From an uncultured Pelagibacteraceae bacterium (lineage in GTDB: Bacteria; Pseudomonadota; Alphaproteobacteria; Pelagibacterales; Pelagibacteraceae): a DNA stretch of 64,000 bases. Positions 52,563 to 61,346 of the stretch are shown piece by piece. The position numbers and the translations under genes are program-made. The DNA lies in NCBI GenBank assembly GCA_902591045.1, contig CACIZC010000001.1, forward strand, positions 110,937-174,936, given 5' to 3'. The notes beneath the pieces are model-generated. The model saw only the letters and a list, made by a program, of their open reading frames with translations. It ran no database searches and was not told the DNA's origin. Within the stretch, counting starts at the first letter, position 1, and each line of letters starts with the position of its first letter.

Positions 52563-53515
52563 AAAAGAAAATTTTAATTACTAGAAAACTGCTGAGATCA
52601 AACGAAGAAAGAGCCAGTAAACTTTGGGATGTTAAACTAAATTTAAATGATGAAGTTTATTCACAAAAAAAACTAGTTGAAATCAGCCAAGGATTTGATG
52701 GAATTTTAAGTTCTATTACCGATCAAATTGATGAAAAAATTATAAATAGTTTACCTTCAAGTATTAAAATTATTTCTAATTTTGCAGTTGGTTTTGGAAA
52801 TATTGATCATGAAGCAGCAAAGAAACGAAATATTGCTGTTACTAATACCCCAGATGTTCTGACAGATGCTACGGCTGAAATAGCAATGTTATTAATTCTT
52901 GGAGCATGTAGAAGAGCTAACGAAGGCATGAATTATGCAAGAAAAGAAAATTGGAAGTGGTCAGCAGATTTTTTAATTGGTAAACAGCTTACTGGTTCTA
53001 GACTTGGTATTTTAGGCATGGGAAGAATTGGAAGAGCTTTAGCAAAATTAGCTAAAAGTTTTGGTATGGAAATTCATTACAGAAATAGATCAAAATTAAA
53101 TCCAGAAATTGAAATGGGCGCCAAATATCATGAAAGCATAAAAAGTTTATTTTCAGTTTCTGATGTTTTGTCTATTTGTTGTCCTGCAACAAAAGAAACT
53201 AAAGATATTATAAATAAAGAGACCTTAGAATATTTTCCAAGCGGGGCTATTATTACAAATGTTGCAAGAGGAGATATGATCGATGATGAAGCTATGATTC
53301 AGGCTTTGGGAAATAGAAAAATATACGCAATAGGCTTGGATGTTTACAAAGGGGAGCCAAAAATCAATAAGGGATATCTGAATCAACCTACAGCATTTAT
53401 TTTACCTCATCTTGGGAGTGCAACTAAGAAGACACGAACAGCAATGGCAGATTTAGCAATAGACAATATCGAAGAGTTTTTTCGTACTGGAAAGTGCAAA
53501 AATAAGATTAATTAG
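52559..53515 (+). CDS. D-2-hydroxyacid dehydrogenase (glyoxylate/hydroxypyruvate reductase type)
   Basis: 318 residues. NAD(P)-binding GMGRIGRALAKLA, VARGDMIDDEA with the catalytic Arg/Glu region and ILPHLGSAT with the catalytic His. Reduces 2-oxoacids such as glyoxylate or hydroxypyruvate. Coupled to glcF (ATGA), so it is made together with an enzyme that runs the reverse chemistry (glycolate to glyoxylate). The exact substrate is not resolved. Confidence 0.93.
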   Translation: MKKKILITRKLLRSNEERASKLWDVKLNLNDEVYSQKKLVEISQGFDGILSSITDQIDEKIINSLPSSIKIISNFAVGFGNIDHEAAKKRNIAVTNTPDVLTDATAEIAMLLILGACRRANEGMNYARKENWKWSADFLIGKQLTGSRLGILGMGRIGRALAKLAKSFGMEIHYRNRSKLNPEIEMGAKYHESIKSLFSVSDVLSICCPATKETKDIINKETLEYFPSGAIITNVARGDMIDDEAMIQALGNRKIYAIGLDVYKGEPKINKGYLNQPTAFILPHLGSATKKTRTAMADLAIDNIEEFFRTGKCKNKIN

Positions 53516-53596
53516 TACAATCTAAAATTGAATCTATAAAATTTTTCTCTTAAATCATCGAGACTCTACAACCTATTTATGCTTAAATAATTCAAC

Positions 53597-53610
53597 TAGT
53601 TAATTAACTA
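53597..53610. promoter_or_regulatory. Perfect 14-bp palindrome before dctP (candidate operator)
   Basis: TAGTTAATTAACTA, self-complementary, ends just 1 bp before the strong AGAGGAGA ribosome site and 13 bp before the dctP ATG. AT palindromes are frequent in such DNA, so operator function is only a suggestion. Confidence 0.35.
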
Positions 53611-53623
53611 AGAGGAGACAAAT

Positions 53624-54781
53624 ATGTCTAAAAAAGAAAAAACGTTAAAAAGAGTAAAAACTCTTTCAAGACGTAAATTCTTTAAAGCAGCAGCGGCAAC
53701 GGGTGCGGCAGCGGCAGCAACAATTGCAATGCCGAATGTAGCATTTGGTGCTCCTAAAACTTTAAAGATGCAAGCAGCTTGGCCATCTGGAGCTAATATA
53801 TTCTTCGAAATGGCAGGCGACTATGCAAAGATGGTTAGCGACATGTCAGGTGGAGAACTGAAGATTGATCTTCAGCCAGTTGGCGCAGTTGTTAAAACAT
53901 CTGAGATTGGTCAGGCAGTAAGTTCTGGGGTTCTAGATATGGGACACTGGGTAACTGCTTACTGGTACGGAAAAAATCCAGCAGCATCATTGTTTGGTAC
54001 TGGTCCTTCGTACGGAATGTCATCACAAGAAGTTATGGGATGGATGGAGTACGGTGGAGGAAGAAAACTATATGAAGAAGTAATCTCAAAGGTTGGCTTT
54101 AACTATGTAGGTTTCTTTCATATGCCAATGCCTGCTCAGCCATTTGGTTGGTTCAAAAAGAATGTAACCAAAGTGTCTGATGTTAAAGGTATGAAGTATA
54201 GAACGGTTGGTCTTGCGACTAACGTTTTAACAGCAATGGGAATGGTTGTAAGACAGCTTCCTGGTGGAGAAATCCAACCTGCGATGAAAACAGGTTTGAT
54301 TGAAGCCGCGGAGTTTAACAACCCAACTTCAGACTCACAGTTTGGTATGCAAGATGTATCTAAGCACTATCACTTAGGTAGCTTCCACCAATCTCAAGAG
54401 ATGTTTGAAATTCCAATCAATAAGAAGACATTTAACGGATTAGCGCCTAAACATCAGGCTATTCTGAAAAATGCTGCTTATGCTGCGAATACAGACAACT
54501 ACTTTAAAGCATTAGTGAGATACTCAGCTGACTTATCTAAGTTGATGAACAAACACAAAGTGAATGTTTATCAAACTTCAGATGAGATCTTGGCTCAACA
54601 ATTAAAAGGATGGGACAAAGTTATTGGAGATTTCAATAAAAAAGATCCTTTCTTTAAAAAAGTTGTAGACTCACAAAAAGCTTACGCTAAAAGAGTAATG
54701 AAGTACTTGCTGATGAATCAGCCTAATTACAGACTGGCTTATGAAAATGAGTTCGGTAATTTAGCAAAAGTTAAAATTTAA
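53624..54781 (+). CDS. TRAP transporter substrate-binding protein DctP (oxo-acid-binding TakP-like), Tat signal
   Basis: 385 residues. N-terminal twin-arginine signal SRRKFFK (15-21) followed by an Ala-rich hydrophobic core and AFG-A cleavage near residue 43. The mature protein has the TakP-like landmarks YGGGRKLYEE, KYRTVGLATNVL, QLPGGEIQPAMKTGLIEAAEF, and a long C-terminal helix. Ligands in this branch are mostly 2-oxo acids or related monocarboxylates. A strong ribosome site, GC-richer codons and a downstream terminator before dctQ point to high expression relative to the permease. Confidence 0.93.
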   Translation: MSKKEKTLKRVKTLSRRKFFKAAAATGAAAAATIAMPNVAFGAPKTLKMQAAWPSGANIFFEMAGDYAKMVSDMSGGELKIDLQPVGAVVKTSEIGQAVSSGVLDMGHWVTAYWYGKNPAASLFGTGPSYGMSSQEVMGWMEYGGGRKLYEEVISKVGFNYVGFFHMPMPAQPFGWFKKNVTKVSDVKGMKYRTVGLATNVLTAMGMVVRQLPGGEIQPAMKTGLIEAAEFNNPTSDSQFGMQDVSKHYHLGSFHQSQEMFEIPINKKTFNGLAPKHQAILKNAAYAANTDNYFKALVRYSADLSKLMNKHKVNVYQTSDEILAQQLKGWDKVIGDFNKKDPFFKKVVDSQKAYAKRVMKYLLMNQPNYRLAYENEFGNLAKVKI

Positions 54782-54794
54782 TAGATTTTAAAAA

Positions 54795-54830
54795 AATTAA
54801 AGGGGGCTTTCGTAGCCCCCTTTTTTTATA
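54795..54830 (+). terminator. Rho-independent terminator/attenuator between dctP and dctQ
   Basis: Stem AAGGGGGCT (54800-54808) / AGCCCCCTT (54814-54822), 5-nt loop, followed by a T run to 54827. It lies between the binding-protein gene and its permease genes, so some read-through must feed dctQM unless they have their own promoter. Confidence 0.92.
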
Positions 54831-54869
54831 GCAATTCAAAAGAAATTAGATTAACTTATTGAAAAAATC

Positions 54870-55457
54870 ATGAGGGGATACATACATTTTGCAGATCAAT
54901 TAAGCACTTCACTAGGTAAGGCATTTTCTTGGTGTATAGTTATTTTGATGGGCGGAACTTGTTACGAAGTTATTATGGCCTACGCATTTAATTCCCCAAC
55001 ACTTTGGAATTTCGATTTTAGTTTACAAATGTACGCAGGAATTTTTATGATGGCTGCTGCATACACTTTGTCTACAGAGGCCCATGTAAGGGGAGATGTA
55101 ATTTATAGACTTTTTAAACCACATACTCAGGCTTGGATTGATTTAGTTCTTTATTTTATTTTTTTCTTTCCCGGCGTTATTGCATTGGTTTTTTATGGTT
55201 ATGAGTACGCAGCTTTGGCATGGAAAATAAAAGAAACCAGCTGGAATAGTCCTGCACAAATTAATATTTATATGGCCAAAACCTTTATTCCTCTATCAGG
55301 CTTATCTTTAGTCATTCAAGGTATAAGTGAAGTTTTTAGATGCATTATTTGTATCCAAACTGGTCATTGGCCTGCAAGATCAGTTGTAGCAGCAGAAGAA
55401 ACAGAAAAAATGTTAATGAGAACTTCTCAAGACGAGGATCAAAAAGATGTTATTTAG
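54870..55457 (+). CDS. TRAP transporter small permease DctQ
   Basis: 195 residues, four membrane helices (about 14-34, 52-72, 93-113, 143-163) with a charged C-terminal tail. FADQLSTSLGKAFSWCIV at the start and STEAHVRGDVIYRLF (conserved RxD) in the second-third helix loop are DctQ-typical. Pairs with DctM as the Na+-driven membrane part. Overlaps dctM by 11 nt; follows the dctP terminator. Confidence 0.93.
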   Translation: MRGYIHFADQLSTSLGKAFSWCIVILMGGTCYEVIMAYAFNSPTLWNFDFSLQMYAGIFMMAAAYTLSTEAHVRGDVIYRLFKPHTQAWIDLVLYFIFFFPGVIALVFYGYEYAALAWKIKETSWNSPAQINIYMAKTFIPLSGLSLVIQGISEVFRCIICIQTGHWPARSVVAAEETEKMLMRTSQDEDQKDVI

Positions 55458-56808
55458 TTTAACAAACCCCGAAATAGCAATAATGATGATGGGAGTTTTT
55501 CTTTTTGCTGTTCTACTAGGATTTCCAATTGCATTCACACTGTTGGCAATGGGAGTGGGTTTTGGATACTACGCTTATTACGATCCTTCACAGATGGAGC
55601 ATCTGTTCGATAATAGAATTTTTACACTGTTAGTTTCTAATACTTATACGATAATGGATAATAATGTGTTAACGGCAGTGCCATTATTTTTATTTATGGG
55701 CTACTTAGTTGAACGTGCTGGTATAGTTTCACGTTTATTTTTTGCAATTAGGCTTGCCTCTCATAAATTACCTGCTTCAATGGCAGTTGCTGCTTTAGTG
55801 ACTTGTGCACTATTTTCAACAGCAACAGGTATAATTGGTGCAGTTGTAACTCTGATGGGTTTATTAGCTTGGCCTGCAATGATAAGAGCCGGGTATGATA
55901 AAAAATTTGCATCAGGAGTAATATGTTCAGGCGGTTGTCTTGGTATTTTAATCCCACCAAGCATTATGTTAATTGTTTATGCCGTTATAGCTCAACTGTC
56001 GCCACTAAGATTATTTGCTGCTGCTATATTTCCAGGATTAATGCTAGCAGGACTTTATATTATCTATGTAGTAATTTTAGCTTACTTTAAACCAGAATTG
56101 GCACCAAAACCAAAAGAAGAAGATATACCTCCAAGATCTGAAATTATTCGAGAAGTTATGGTTTCATTTCTTCCATTATTCTCTTTGATCATTCTTGTTC
56201 TTGGAACAATTTTGGCTGGTTTGGCAACACCTGCAGAAGCCGCAGCTGTGGGAGCTTTTGGAGCTATTGTACTTTCAGTTTTTTATAGAACCTTAAAGTG
56301 GAAAAATTTTAAAGAGTCGGTATTTTTAACCGCAAAAACCACAGCGATGATCATGTGGCTTTTTGTAGGATCGTGGACATTTGCGTCGGTCTTTTCTTAC
56401 CTAGGTGGCCACGAAGTATTTGAACATTTCTTTAAGTCTATGGATTTACAGCCTTGGCAATTTTTAGTTATTACTCAAATAATTATTTTCTTGTTGGGTT
56501 GGCCTCTTGAGTGGACTGAAATTTTAATTATATTTGTACCAATATTCTTACCATTAGTTGAGTTTTTTGGGGTTAATCCATATTTCTTTGCAATGTTAAT
56601 TGCACTAAATTTACAAACTTCATTTTTAACACCACCCATGGCCATGTCCGCTTATTATTTAAAAGGTGTGCAAAGCAGAAATGTTGAATTGCTTGATATC
56701 TTTAAAGGTATTATGCCATTTTTATTAATTGTCATTTTTGCTATGTTTTTAATGTATATGTTTCCTGGAATAGCACTTTGGTTACCTGAAGCATTATTTG
56801 CCAACTAA
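55447..56808 (+). CDS. TRAP transporter large permease DctM
   Basis: 453 residues, about 12 membrane helices. GFPIAFTLLAMGVGFGYY, GIIGAVVTLMGLLAWPAMI, SGGCLGILIPPSIMLIVYAVI (all as short landmarks) and the C-terminal LTPPMAMSAYYLKGV are DctM signatures. Na+-coupled importer core for the ligand captured by DctP. 10 bp before the amidase gene on the same strand. Confidence 0.95.
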   Translation: MLFSLTNPEIAIMMMGVFLFAVLLGFPIAFTLLAMGVGFGYYAYYDPSQMEHLFDNRIFTLLVSNTYTIMDNNVLTAVPLFLFMGYLVERAGIVSRLFFAIRLASHKLPASMAVAALVTCALFSTATGIIGAVVTLMGLLAWPAMIRAGYDKKFASGVICSGGCLGILIPPSIMLIVYAVIAQLSPLRLFAAAIFPGLMLAGLYIIYVVILAYFKPELAPKPKEEDIPPRSEIIREVMVSFLPLFSLIILVLGTILAGLATPAEAAAVGAFGAIVLSVFYRTLKWKNFKESVFLTAKTTAMIMWLFVGSWTFASVFSYLGGHEVFEHFFKSMDLQPWQFLVITQIIIFLLGWPLEWTEILIIFVPIFLPLVEFFGVNPYFFAMLIALNLQTSFLTPPMAMSAYYLKGVQSRNVELLDIFKGIMPFLLIVIFAMFLMYMFPGIALWLPEALFAN

Positions 56809-56818
56809 CAAATAAACA

Positions 56819-58153
56819 ATGAGCAATATTCTTTCAATTTCAGCTGTTGAGCTAGTTGAAAAACTAAAAAGCGGTGAAGTTTCTTGTGTAGATGTCTGTA
56901 AGGATTATCTTAAAAGGGTAGATAAATTTGAAAAGGATGTGAAAGCTTGGGCTTTTTTAGATAAAAAACTTTTATTAGAGAAAGCCGAAGAAAAAGATGA
57001 ATACAGAAAATCTGGAAAACCACTAGGAGCACTTCACGGTTTACCTGTTGGAGTAAAAGATATTATCGGAACCGAAGATATGCCAACAGAATGCGGAACA
57101 GTTTTAAGAAAAGGAATGTCCGAAAGCGCAGATTCTGAAGTGGTTAATCTTTTAAAAATTTCTGGAGCAATCATAATGGGGAAAACAGTTACCACTGAAT
57201 TTGCATATTTCGATCCAGGTAAAACTACTAATCCGCATGATAAATCAAGAACTCCAGGGGGATCATCAAGTGGATCAGCAGCAGCAGTTGCAGCACACAT
57301 GACTCCGCTGTCTGTAGGAACTCAGACAAAAGGTTCAGTAATTAGACCAGCTTCTTATTGCGGCGTAGTGGGTTACAAACCATCTTTTGGTTTAATATCA
57401 AGGAATGGCATTTTGAGACAATCAGCAAAACTTGATCAGGTTGGAGTATTTGGAAAAAAAGTTGAAGATGTAGCTCTTCTATCTCAATGTCTTATCAAAA
57501 AAGATTTATATGATAAAGATACCGTTCATTATTCTGCTGATAAAATGTTAGAGGAATGTAGAAAAGGGCCACATTTTGACCCAAAATTTATATTTTACAA
57601 AACTTCAAATTGGAAAAATATAGACAAAGAATCACAAAAAGCTTTCCAATTTTTGATGAAGAAGTTGAAAAAATACATAGAAGTTTTTGATGAACCATCT
57701 TATTTTAAAGACATTCATAAACATCACCAAGTAGTTCATGAAACTGACATGGCAAATAGCTTTCAAAAATATTATAAAAATTCTAAAAATAAGCTTGGAA
57801 AAAAACTTGTAGAGGCTATTGAGCGCGGACTTAAATATTCTGCAAATCAATATACAGAAGCAAAAGATTTTATGGAACAAAGCTATAGATCCTACAGTGA
57901 AGTTTTTGAGGATTATCATGGTGTAATTACACCATCGTCAACTGGTGTAGCTGAAAAAGGATTAAAATTTACGGGAAGCCCAGAGTTTTGCACAATCTGG
58001 ACTTACATGGGTCTTCCATCAATTTCGTTACCTTTACTTACAGGAGAAAATAACCTACCATTAGGTGTTCAATTTGTTGGTAACAAGCTTGACGATCTGA
58101 GATTTTTGGGTGTTGCCAATTGGTTGGAAAAAAATTGTAAGGATGATGAATAA
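56819..58153 (+). CDS. Amidase signature family hydrolase
   Basis: 444 residues. Catalytic triad: Lys80 in GLPVGVKD, cis-Ser at 149-151 in PGGSSSGSAA, and nucleophile Ser173 in TKGSVIRPAS. Hydrolyses an unknown amide or nitrile-derived compound; the usual GTDTGGSIR is GTQTKGSVIR here. Directly follows the TRAP permease with 10 bp, so it may act on the imported ligand or a related amide. It is not GatA: no gatB/gatC nearby and length/motifs differ. Overlaps the next small gene. Confidence 0.92.
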   Translation: MSNILSISAVELVEKLKSGEVSCVDVCKDYLKRVDKFEKDVKAWAFLDKKLLLEKAEEKDEYRKSGKPLGALHGLPVGVKDIIGTEDMPTECGTVLRKGMSESADSEVVNLLKISGAIIMGKTVTTEFAYFDPGKTTNPHDKSRTPGGSSSGSAAAVAAHMTPLSVGTQTKGSVIRPASYCGVVGYKPSFGLISRNGILRQSAKLDQVGVFGKKVEDVALLSQCLIKKDLYDKDTVHYSADKMLEECRKGPHFDPKFIFYKTSNWKNIDKESQKAFQFLMKKLKKYIEVFDEPSYFKDIHKHHQVVHETDMANSFQKYYKNSKNKLGKKLVEAIERGLKYSANQYTEAKDFMEQSYRSYSEVFEDYHGVITPSSTGVAEKGLKFTGSPEFCTIWTYMGLPSISLPLLTGENNLPLGVQFVGNKLDDLRFLGVANWLEKNCKDDE

Positions 58154-58322
58154 AATAACAACATTAATAGGATGTGGTTTAGCCGTAGCTTTTTTAATTG
58201 GACTAGCAACCACATTAACAAGATCAATGATGATTGGTTTCAAAGATGTTCTTCCAGTTTACATCCTTATGGGCTTAGTAATTGTTATGATGCTTTATGA
58301 AGCCTTCTTCGAAAAAAAGTAA
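58143..58322 (+). CDS. Small two-helix membrane protein, unknown
   Basis: 59 residues from ATG 58143 (a second ATG follows at 58146). Two hydrophobic helices (residues 4-21 and 32-50), ending FFEKK. It overlaps the amidase end by 11 nt and the DMT permease start by 26 nt, so it is embedded in the operon. No recognised family; TRAP-associated small proteins of this kind are not known to me. Confidence 0.55.
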   Translation: MMNKITTLIGCGLAVAFLIGLATTLTRSMMIGFKDVLPVYILMGLVIVMMLYEAFFEKK

Positions 58323-59199
58323 TAATTTAATATTTCCATACTTTTTATTATTTTTACAACCAGTTTTTATGGCTAGCAATCTTATAGTCGCAAGAGGTGG
58401 GGTAGAGTTTGTACCGCCAGTTTCTTTGGCTTTTTGGAGATGGACAACAGTGTTTATTTTGCTGGTACCTTTTTTCTACAAACCTATATTAAAAAAAACA
58501 AAAGCACTTAAAGCAGAATTTTTAAAACTTTTTTTTTTAGGACTTACCGGTTGTGGAATATGCGGAGCATTTCCATTCATAGCAGGCCAAACCACTACTG
58601 TTATTAATATGGCTGTGATTTATACTTCTTCACCAATATTTATAATTTTGTTATCAGGTTTTATTTATAAGGAAAAAATAAATTTAATACAAATTCTGGG
58701 ATTAACTTTGTGTTTATTTGGAGTTTTTTCAATTATTTTCAAAGGAGATGCTTCAATTTTATCAAGTCTAGAATTTACAGTAGGAGATATTTGGATGTTG
58801 GGAGCCGCAATAAGCTGGGCTCTTTATTCTGTTTATTTGCTAAATTGGAAATCAAAATTTGATTTATTAACTAGATTTGTTTTAATCGCGATGTTTGGAT
58901 CAATATCACTGCTTCCTTTTTATTTGTTAGAAGAATTTCACAGACAGGGTACAAACTTTGATTTTAATTTTCTTTTTTGGGTAATTTTTGCTGCAATCTC
59001 TCCCGCAATAATTGCTTTTACTCTTTATGCCAAAGTTCAAAAATATTTAGGTGCATCGATAACCGGTTTTACGTTGTATTTATTTACAGTTTACGGTGCT
59101 TTTTATGGCCTAGTATTTTTTGGCGAAACTTTAGAATATTATCATTTAACAGGGGCCTTTTTAGTTTTTATTGGTATTTATCTTGCAAAAAAAAATTAA
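58297..59199 (+). CDS. EamA/DMT superfamily permease
   Basis: 300 residues, ten membrane helices in two EamA repeats (about 12-140 and 158-298). First repeat with FWRWTTVFILL, second with GDIWMLGAAISWALYSVYL and the closing GETLEYYHLTGAFLVFIGIYLAKK. Small-molecule exporter or importer; substrate unknown. Overlaps the preceding small gene by 26 nt and is followed 4 bp later by the hydrolase gene. Confidence 0.9.
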   Translation: MKPSSKKSNNLIFPYFLLFLQPVFMASNLIVARGGVEFVPPVSLAFWRWTTVFILLVPFFYKPILKKTKALKAEFLKLFFLGLTGCGICGAFPFIAGQTTTVINMAVIYTSSPIFIILLSGFIYKEKINLIQILGLTLCLFGVFSIIFKGDASILSSLEFTVGDIWMLGAAISWALYSVYLLNWKSKFDLLTRFVLIAMFGSISLLPFYLLEEFHRQGTNFDFNFLFWVIFAAISPAIIAFTLYAKVQKYLGASITGFTLYLFTVYGAFYGLVFFGETLEYYHLTGAFLVFIGIYLAKKN

Positions 59200-59203
59200 A
59201 TAT

Positions 59204-59995
59204 ATGTACACTGCTGCGGCAATAATTATTTCTTGTTATTTATTTGTTGTTGCATTTGTCTTTTTCAATCAACGGAACCTTCTTTACCATCCATTTGAGA
59301 ATAATTATAACACAGACAATGCAAATTTTTCTTATGAGGAAGTTTTTATTCCAACCTCTAATGAAAATAATTTAAAAGCATGGTTTCACAAAAAAAACCT
59401 TAAACAAAAAAAAACTCTAGTTTTTTTTCATGGGAATGCTGGAGATTTAAGAAATAGAATTTATAAACTTAATTTAATTAAAGATTTTGATATTAATTTT
59501 TTGATTGTTGCTTATAGAGGATTCAGTGGCAACAAAGGCAGTCCTTCTGAAATTGGACTTTACGAGGATGCCAGAAGCACACTAGATTGGTTAGCCAAAC
59601 AAGGTGTAAAGGAGGATCAAATTATACTTTATGGCGAATCTTTAGGTACCGGAGTTTCAGTTGAAGTTGCTCAAAATAAAAAATTTGCTGGAATTATTTT
59701 AGAATCCCCATTTACATCTATGGTTGATGCTGGAAAGTTCTACTATTTCTATTTGCCTGTTTCTCTTCTATTAAAAGATAGATATGAAACTGTAAAAAAA
59801 TTAAAAAATATAAAGATTCCTATTTTGGTAATGCATGGCAAAAAAGACAAAATAGTACCATTTTATATGGGACAAAAAGTTTTTGAAAAAGCTAATGAAC
59901 CTAAATTTTCTTATTTTCCAGAAGAAGATGATCACATGATGGATTACAACAAAAATCTTTTAAAAGCACTAAATAAATTTTTTCAATTTATTTAA
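59204..59995 (+). CDS. Alpha/beta hydrolase, membrane anchored (ABHD13/YfhR-like)
   Basis: 263 residues from ATG 59204 (an in-frame TTG at 59171 would overlap the permease; ATG preferred). One N-terminal helix (about 5-22), then QRNLLYHPFE, FFHGNAGDLRNR, the nucleophile elbow YGESLGTGVS, MHGKKDKIVPF (Asp) and DDHMMD (His). Serine hydrolase of unknown substrate, active site probably facing the periplasm or cytoplasm depending on anchor orientation. Convergent with the HPP gene. Confidence 0.9.
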   Translation: MYTAAAIIISCYLFVVAFVFFNQRNLLYHPFENNYNTDNANFSYEEVFIPTSNENNLKAWFHKKNLKQKKTLVFFHGNAGDLRNRIYKLNLIKDFDINFLIVAYRGFSGNKGSPSEIGLYEDARSTLDWLAKQGVKEDQIILYGESLGTGVSVEVAQNKKFAGIILESPFTSMVDAGKFYYFYLPVSLLLKDRYETVKKLKNIKIPILVMHGKKDKIVPFYMGQKVFEKANEPKFSYFPEEDDHMMDYNKNLLKALNKFFQFI

Positions 59996-59997
59996 TT

Positions 59998-60468
59998 TTA
60001 AAACCACTTCGTGGGATAATTTCGTTTTAAAATAATTTTATTTATAAAAACAGACATCAAAATTATTACAATCGTTCCAGTAATAACTGGAAATAAAACA
60101 AAATCAAAAGATACATCTGTAAATAAAACTACTAAAGGATTAGAAGCAGCGGGTGGATGCATTATTTTTAGATAAACCATTAATGCTACGGCCACACCAA
60201 CCGACAAACCTAGTGAGTAAAAAGAAAATCCAATTGTTTCATTAAAAATAATTCCAACTAGAACAGAAACCAAATGTCCAAAAAAAATATTTTTTGGTTG
60301 CGCTGTTTCTAAACTATAAAGGACAAAAACTATAAAAATAGTTGCCCCAAAAGAAAACATTAACCATATGCCAGAAGATGTTCTTAGAGTTAAAAATGCG
60401 AGAACTCCTATAACTAGTGCTGCGGATATTCCTGATACAATTGGTTCTATATTTTTTGGTATTTTCAT
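59998..60468 (-). CDS. HPP family membrane protein
   Basis: 156 residues, four membrane helices. Hallmark MHPPAASNPLVVL near residue 106 gives the family its name. In cyanobacteria a member transports nitrite; the function here is unknown. Ends 2 bp before the ftsY end on the same strand, so it is probably the last gene of the dapF-ftsY-HPP leftward unit. Confidence 0.9.
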   Translation of the reverse strand: MKIPKNIEPIVSGISAALVIGVLAFLTLRTSSGIWLMFSFGATIFIVFVLYSLETAQPKNIFFGHLVSVLVGIIFNETIGFSFYSLGLSVGVAVALMVYLKIMHPPAASNPLVVLFTDVSFDFVLFPVITGTIVIILMSVFINKIILKRNYPTKWF

Positions 60469-60470
60469 TT

Positions 60471-61346
60471 TTAATTTTGCACTAACATTTTAGAAAATTG
60501 TTCTGAATTAAATGAATGTAAATCACTTTCTTTTTCTCCCATCCCAACCGCAACTATAGGTAAACCAAATTTTTTACATATAGCTAATAATATTCCTCCT
60601 TTTGCCGAAGTATCTAATTTAGTAACTATTAAACCAGTTATATTAGAAATTTTTTTAAATTCTTCAACTTGATTTAGTGCATTTTGACCTGTTGTAGCAT
60701 CTAAAACTAAAATGGTTTCATGAGGATATTTTGGATTTATTTTTTTGAGAACAGTAAATATTTTTTTATATTCTTCCATAAGATTTTTTTTATTTTGTAA
60801 TCTTCCCGCAGTATCAATAAAAGCTATATCTGATTTATTTTCTTCAGCAAACTTTGCAGTTTTATATCCAACAGATGCCGGGTCTGTTCCCAGATCTGAT
60901 TTTACAAAATCAGCTCCAATTTTTTTAGACCAAAGTTCTAGCTGTTCAGTAGCAGCTGCTCTAAAAGTATCAGCAGCACCAAAAACTATTTTTTTTCCTT
61001 GATTTTTAAATAATTTTCCCAATTTTCCAATCGTAGTTGTTTTTCCCACTCCATTTACGCCCGCAATCACCACAATAGACGGTGAATTTTTGTTTAGATT
61101 ATTAAGGTTTTTTTCGTGAGGTTTTAGAATTTTAGAGATTTGCTCTGCTAAAAAATCAAATATTTCTTTTTCATTTTTAATTTCTTTCCCTATTTTTTCT
61201 TTTTTAAACTCTTCCTTTAAATTCGAAGCTACTTCCGTTCCAACATCAGATTCAATAAGAATTTCTTCAAATCTATCTAATAAATTTTGGTCAATTTTCT
61301 TTTTACCAAATAAATTATCAAATTTAAAATTTTCAAAAAATTTCAT
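60471..61346 (-). CDS. ftsY: Signal recognition particle receptor FtsY
   Basis: 291 residues; short because the acidic A domain of other FtsY is absent. N-domain from residue 20, then G-domain GVNGVGKTTT (96-105), DTFRAAATEQLELW, DTAGRLQNK, TKLDTSAKGG. Docks ribosome-SRP complexes at the membrane; its partner Ffh is encoded at 62321, divergently. Overlaps dapF by one base. Confidence 0.96.
   Translation of the reverse strand: MKFFENFKFDNLFGKKKIDQNLLDRFEEILIESDVGTEVASNLKEEFKKEKIGKEIKNEKEIFDFLAEQISKILKPHEKNLNNLNKNSPSIVVIAGVNGVGKTTTIGKLGKLFKNQGKKIVFGAADTFRAAATEQLELWSKKIGADFVKSDLGTDPASVGYKTAKFAEENKSDIAFIDTAGRLQNKKNLMEEYKKIFTVLKKINPKYPHETILVLDATTGQNALNQVEEFKKISNITGLIVTKLDTSAKGGILLAICKKFGLPIVAVGMGEKESDLHSFNSEQFSKMLVQN

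Noticed and set aside
46163..58322. Horizontally acquired catabolic island
   Set aside because: Composition, codon use and tight operon overlaps match the rest of the window apart from dctP, which looks expression-biased rather than foreign. No integrase, tRNA-end repeat or IS was seen.
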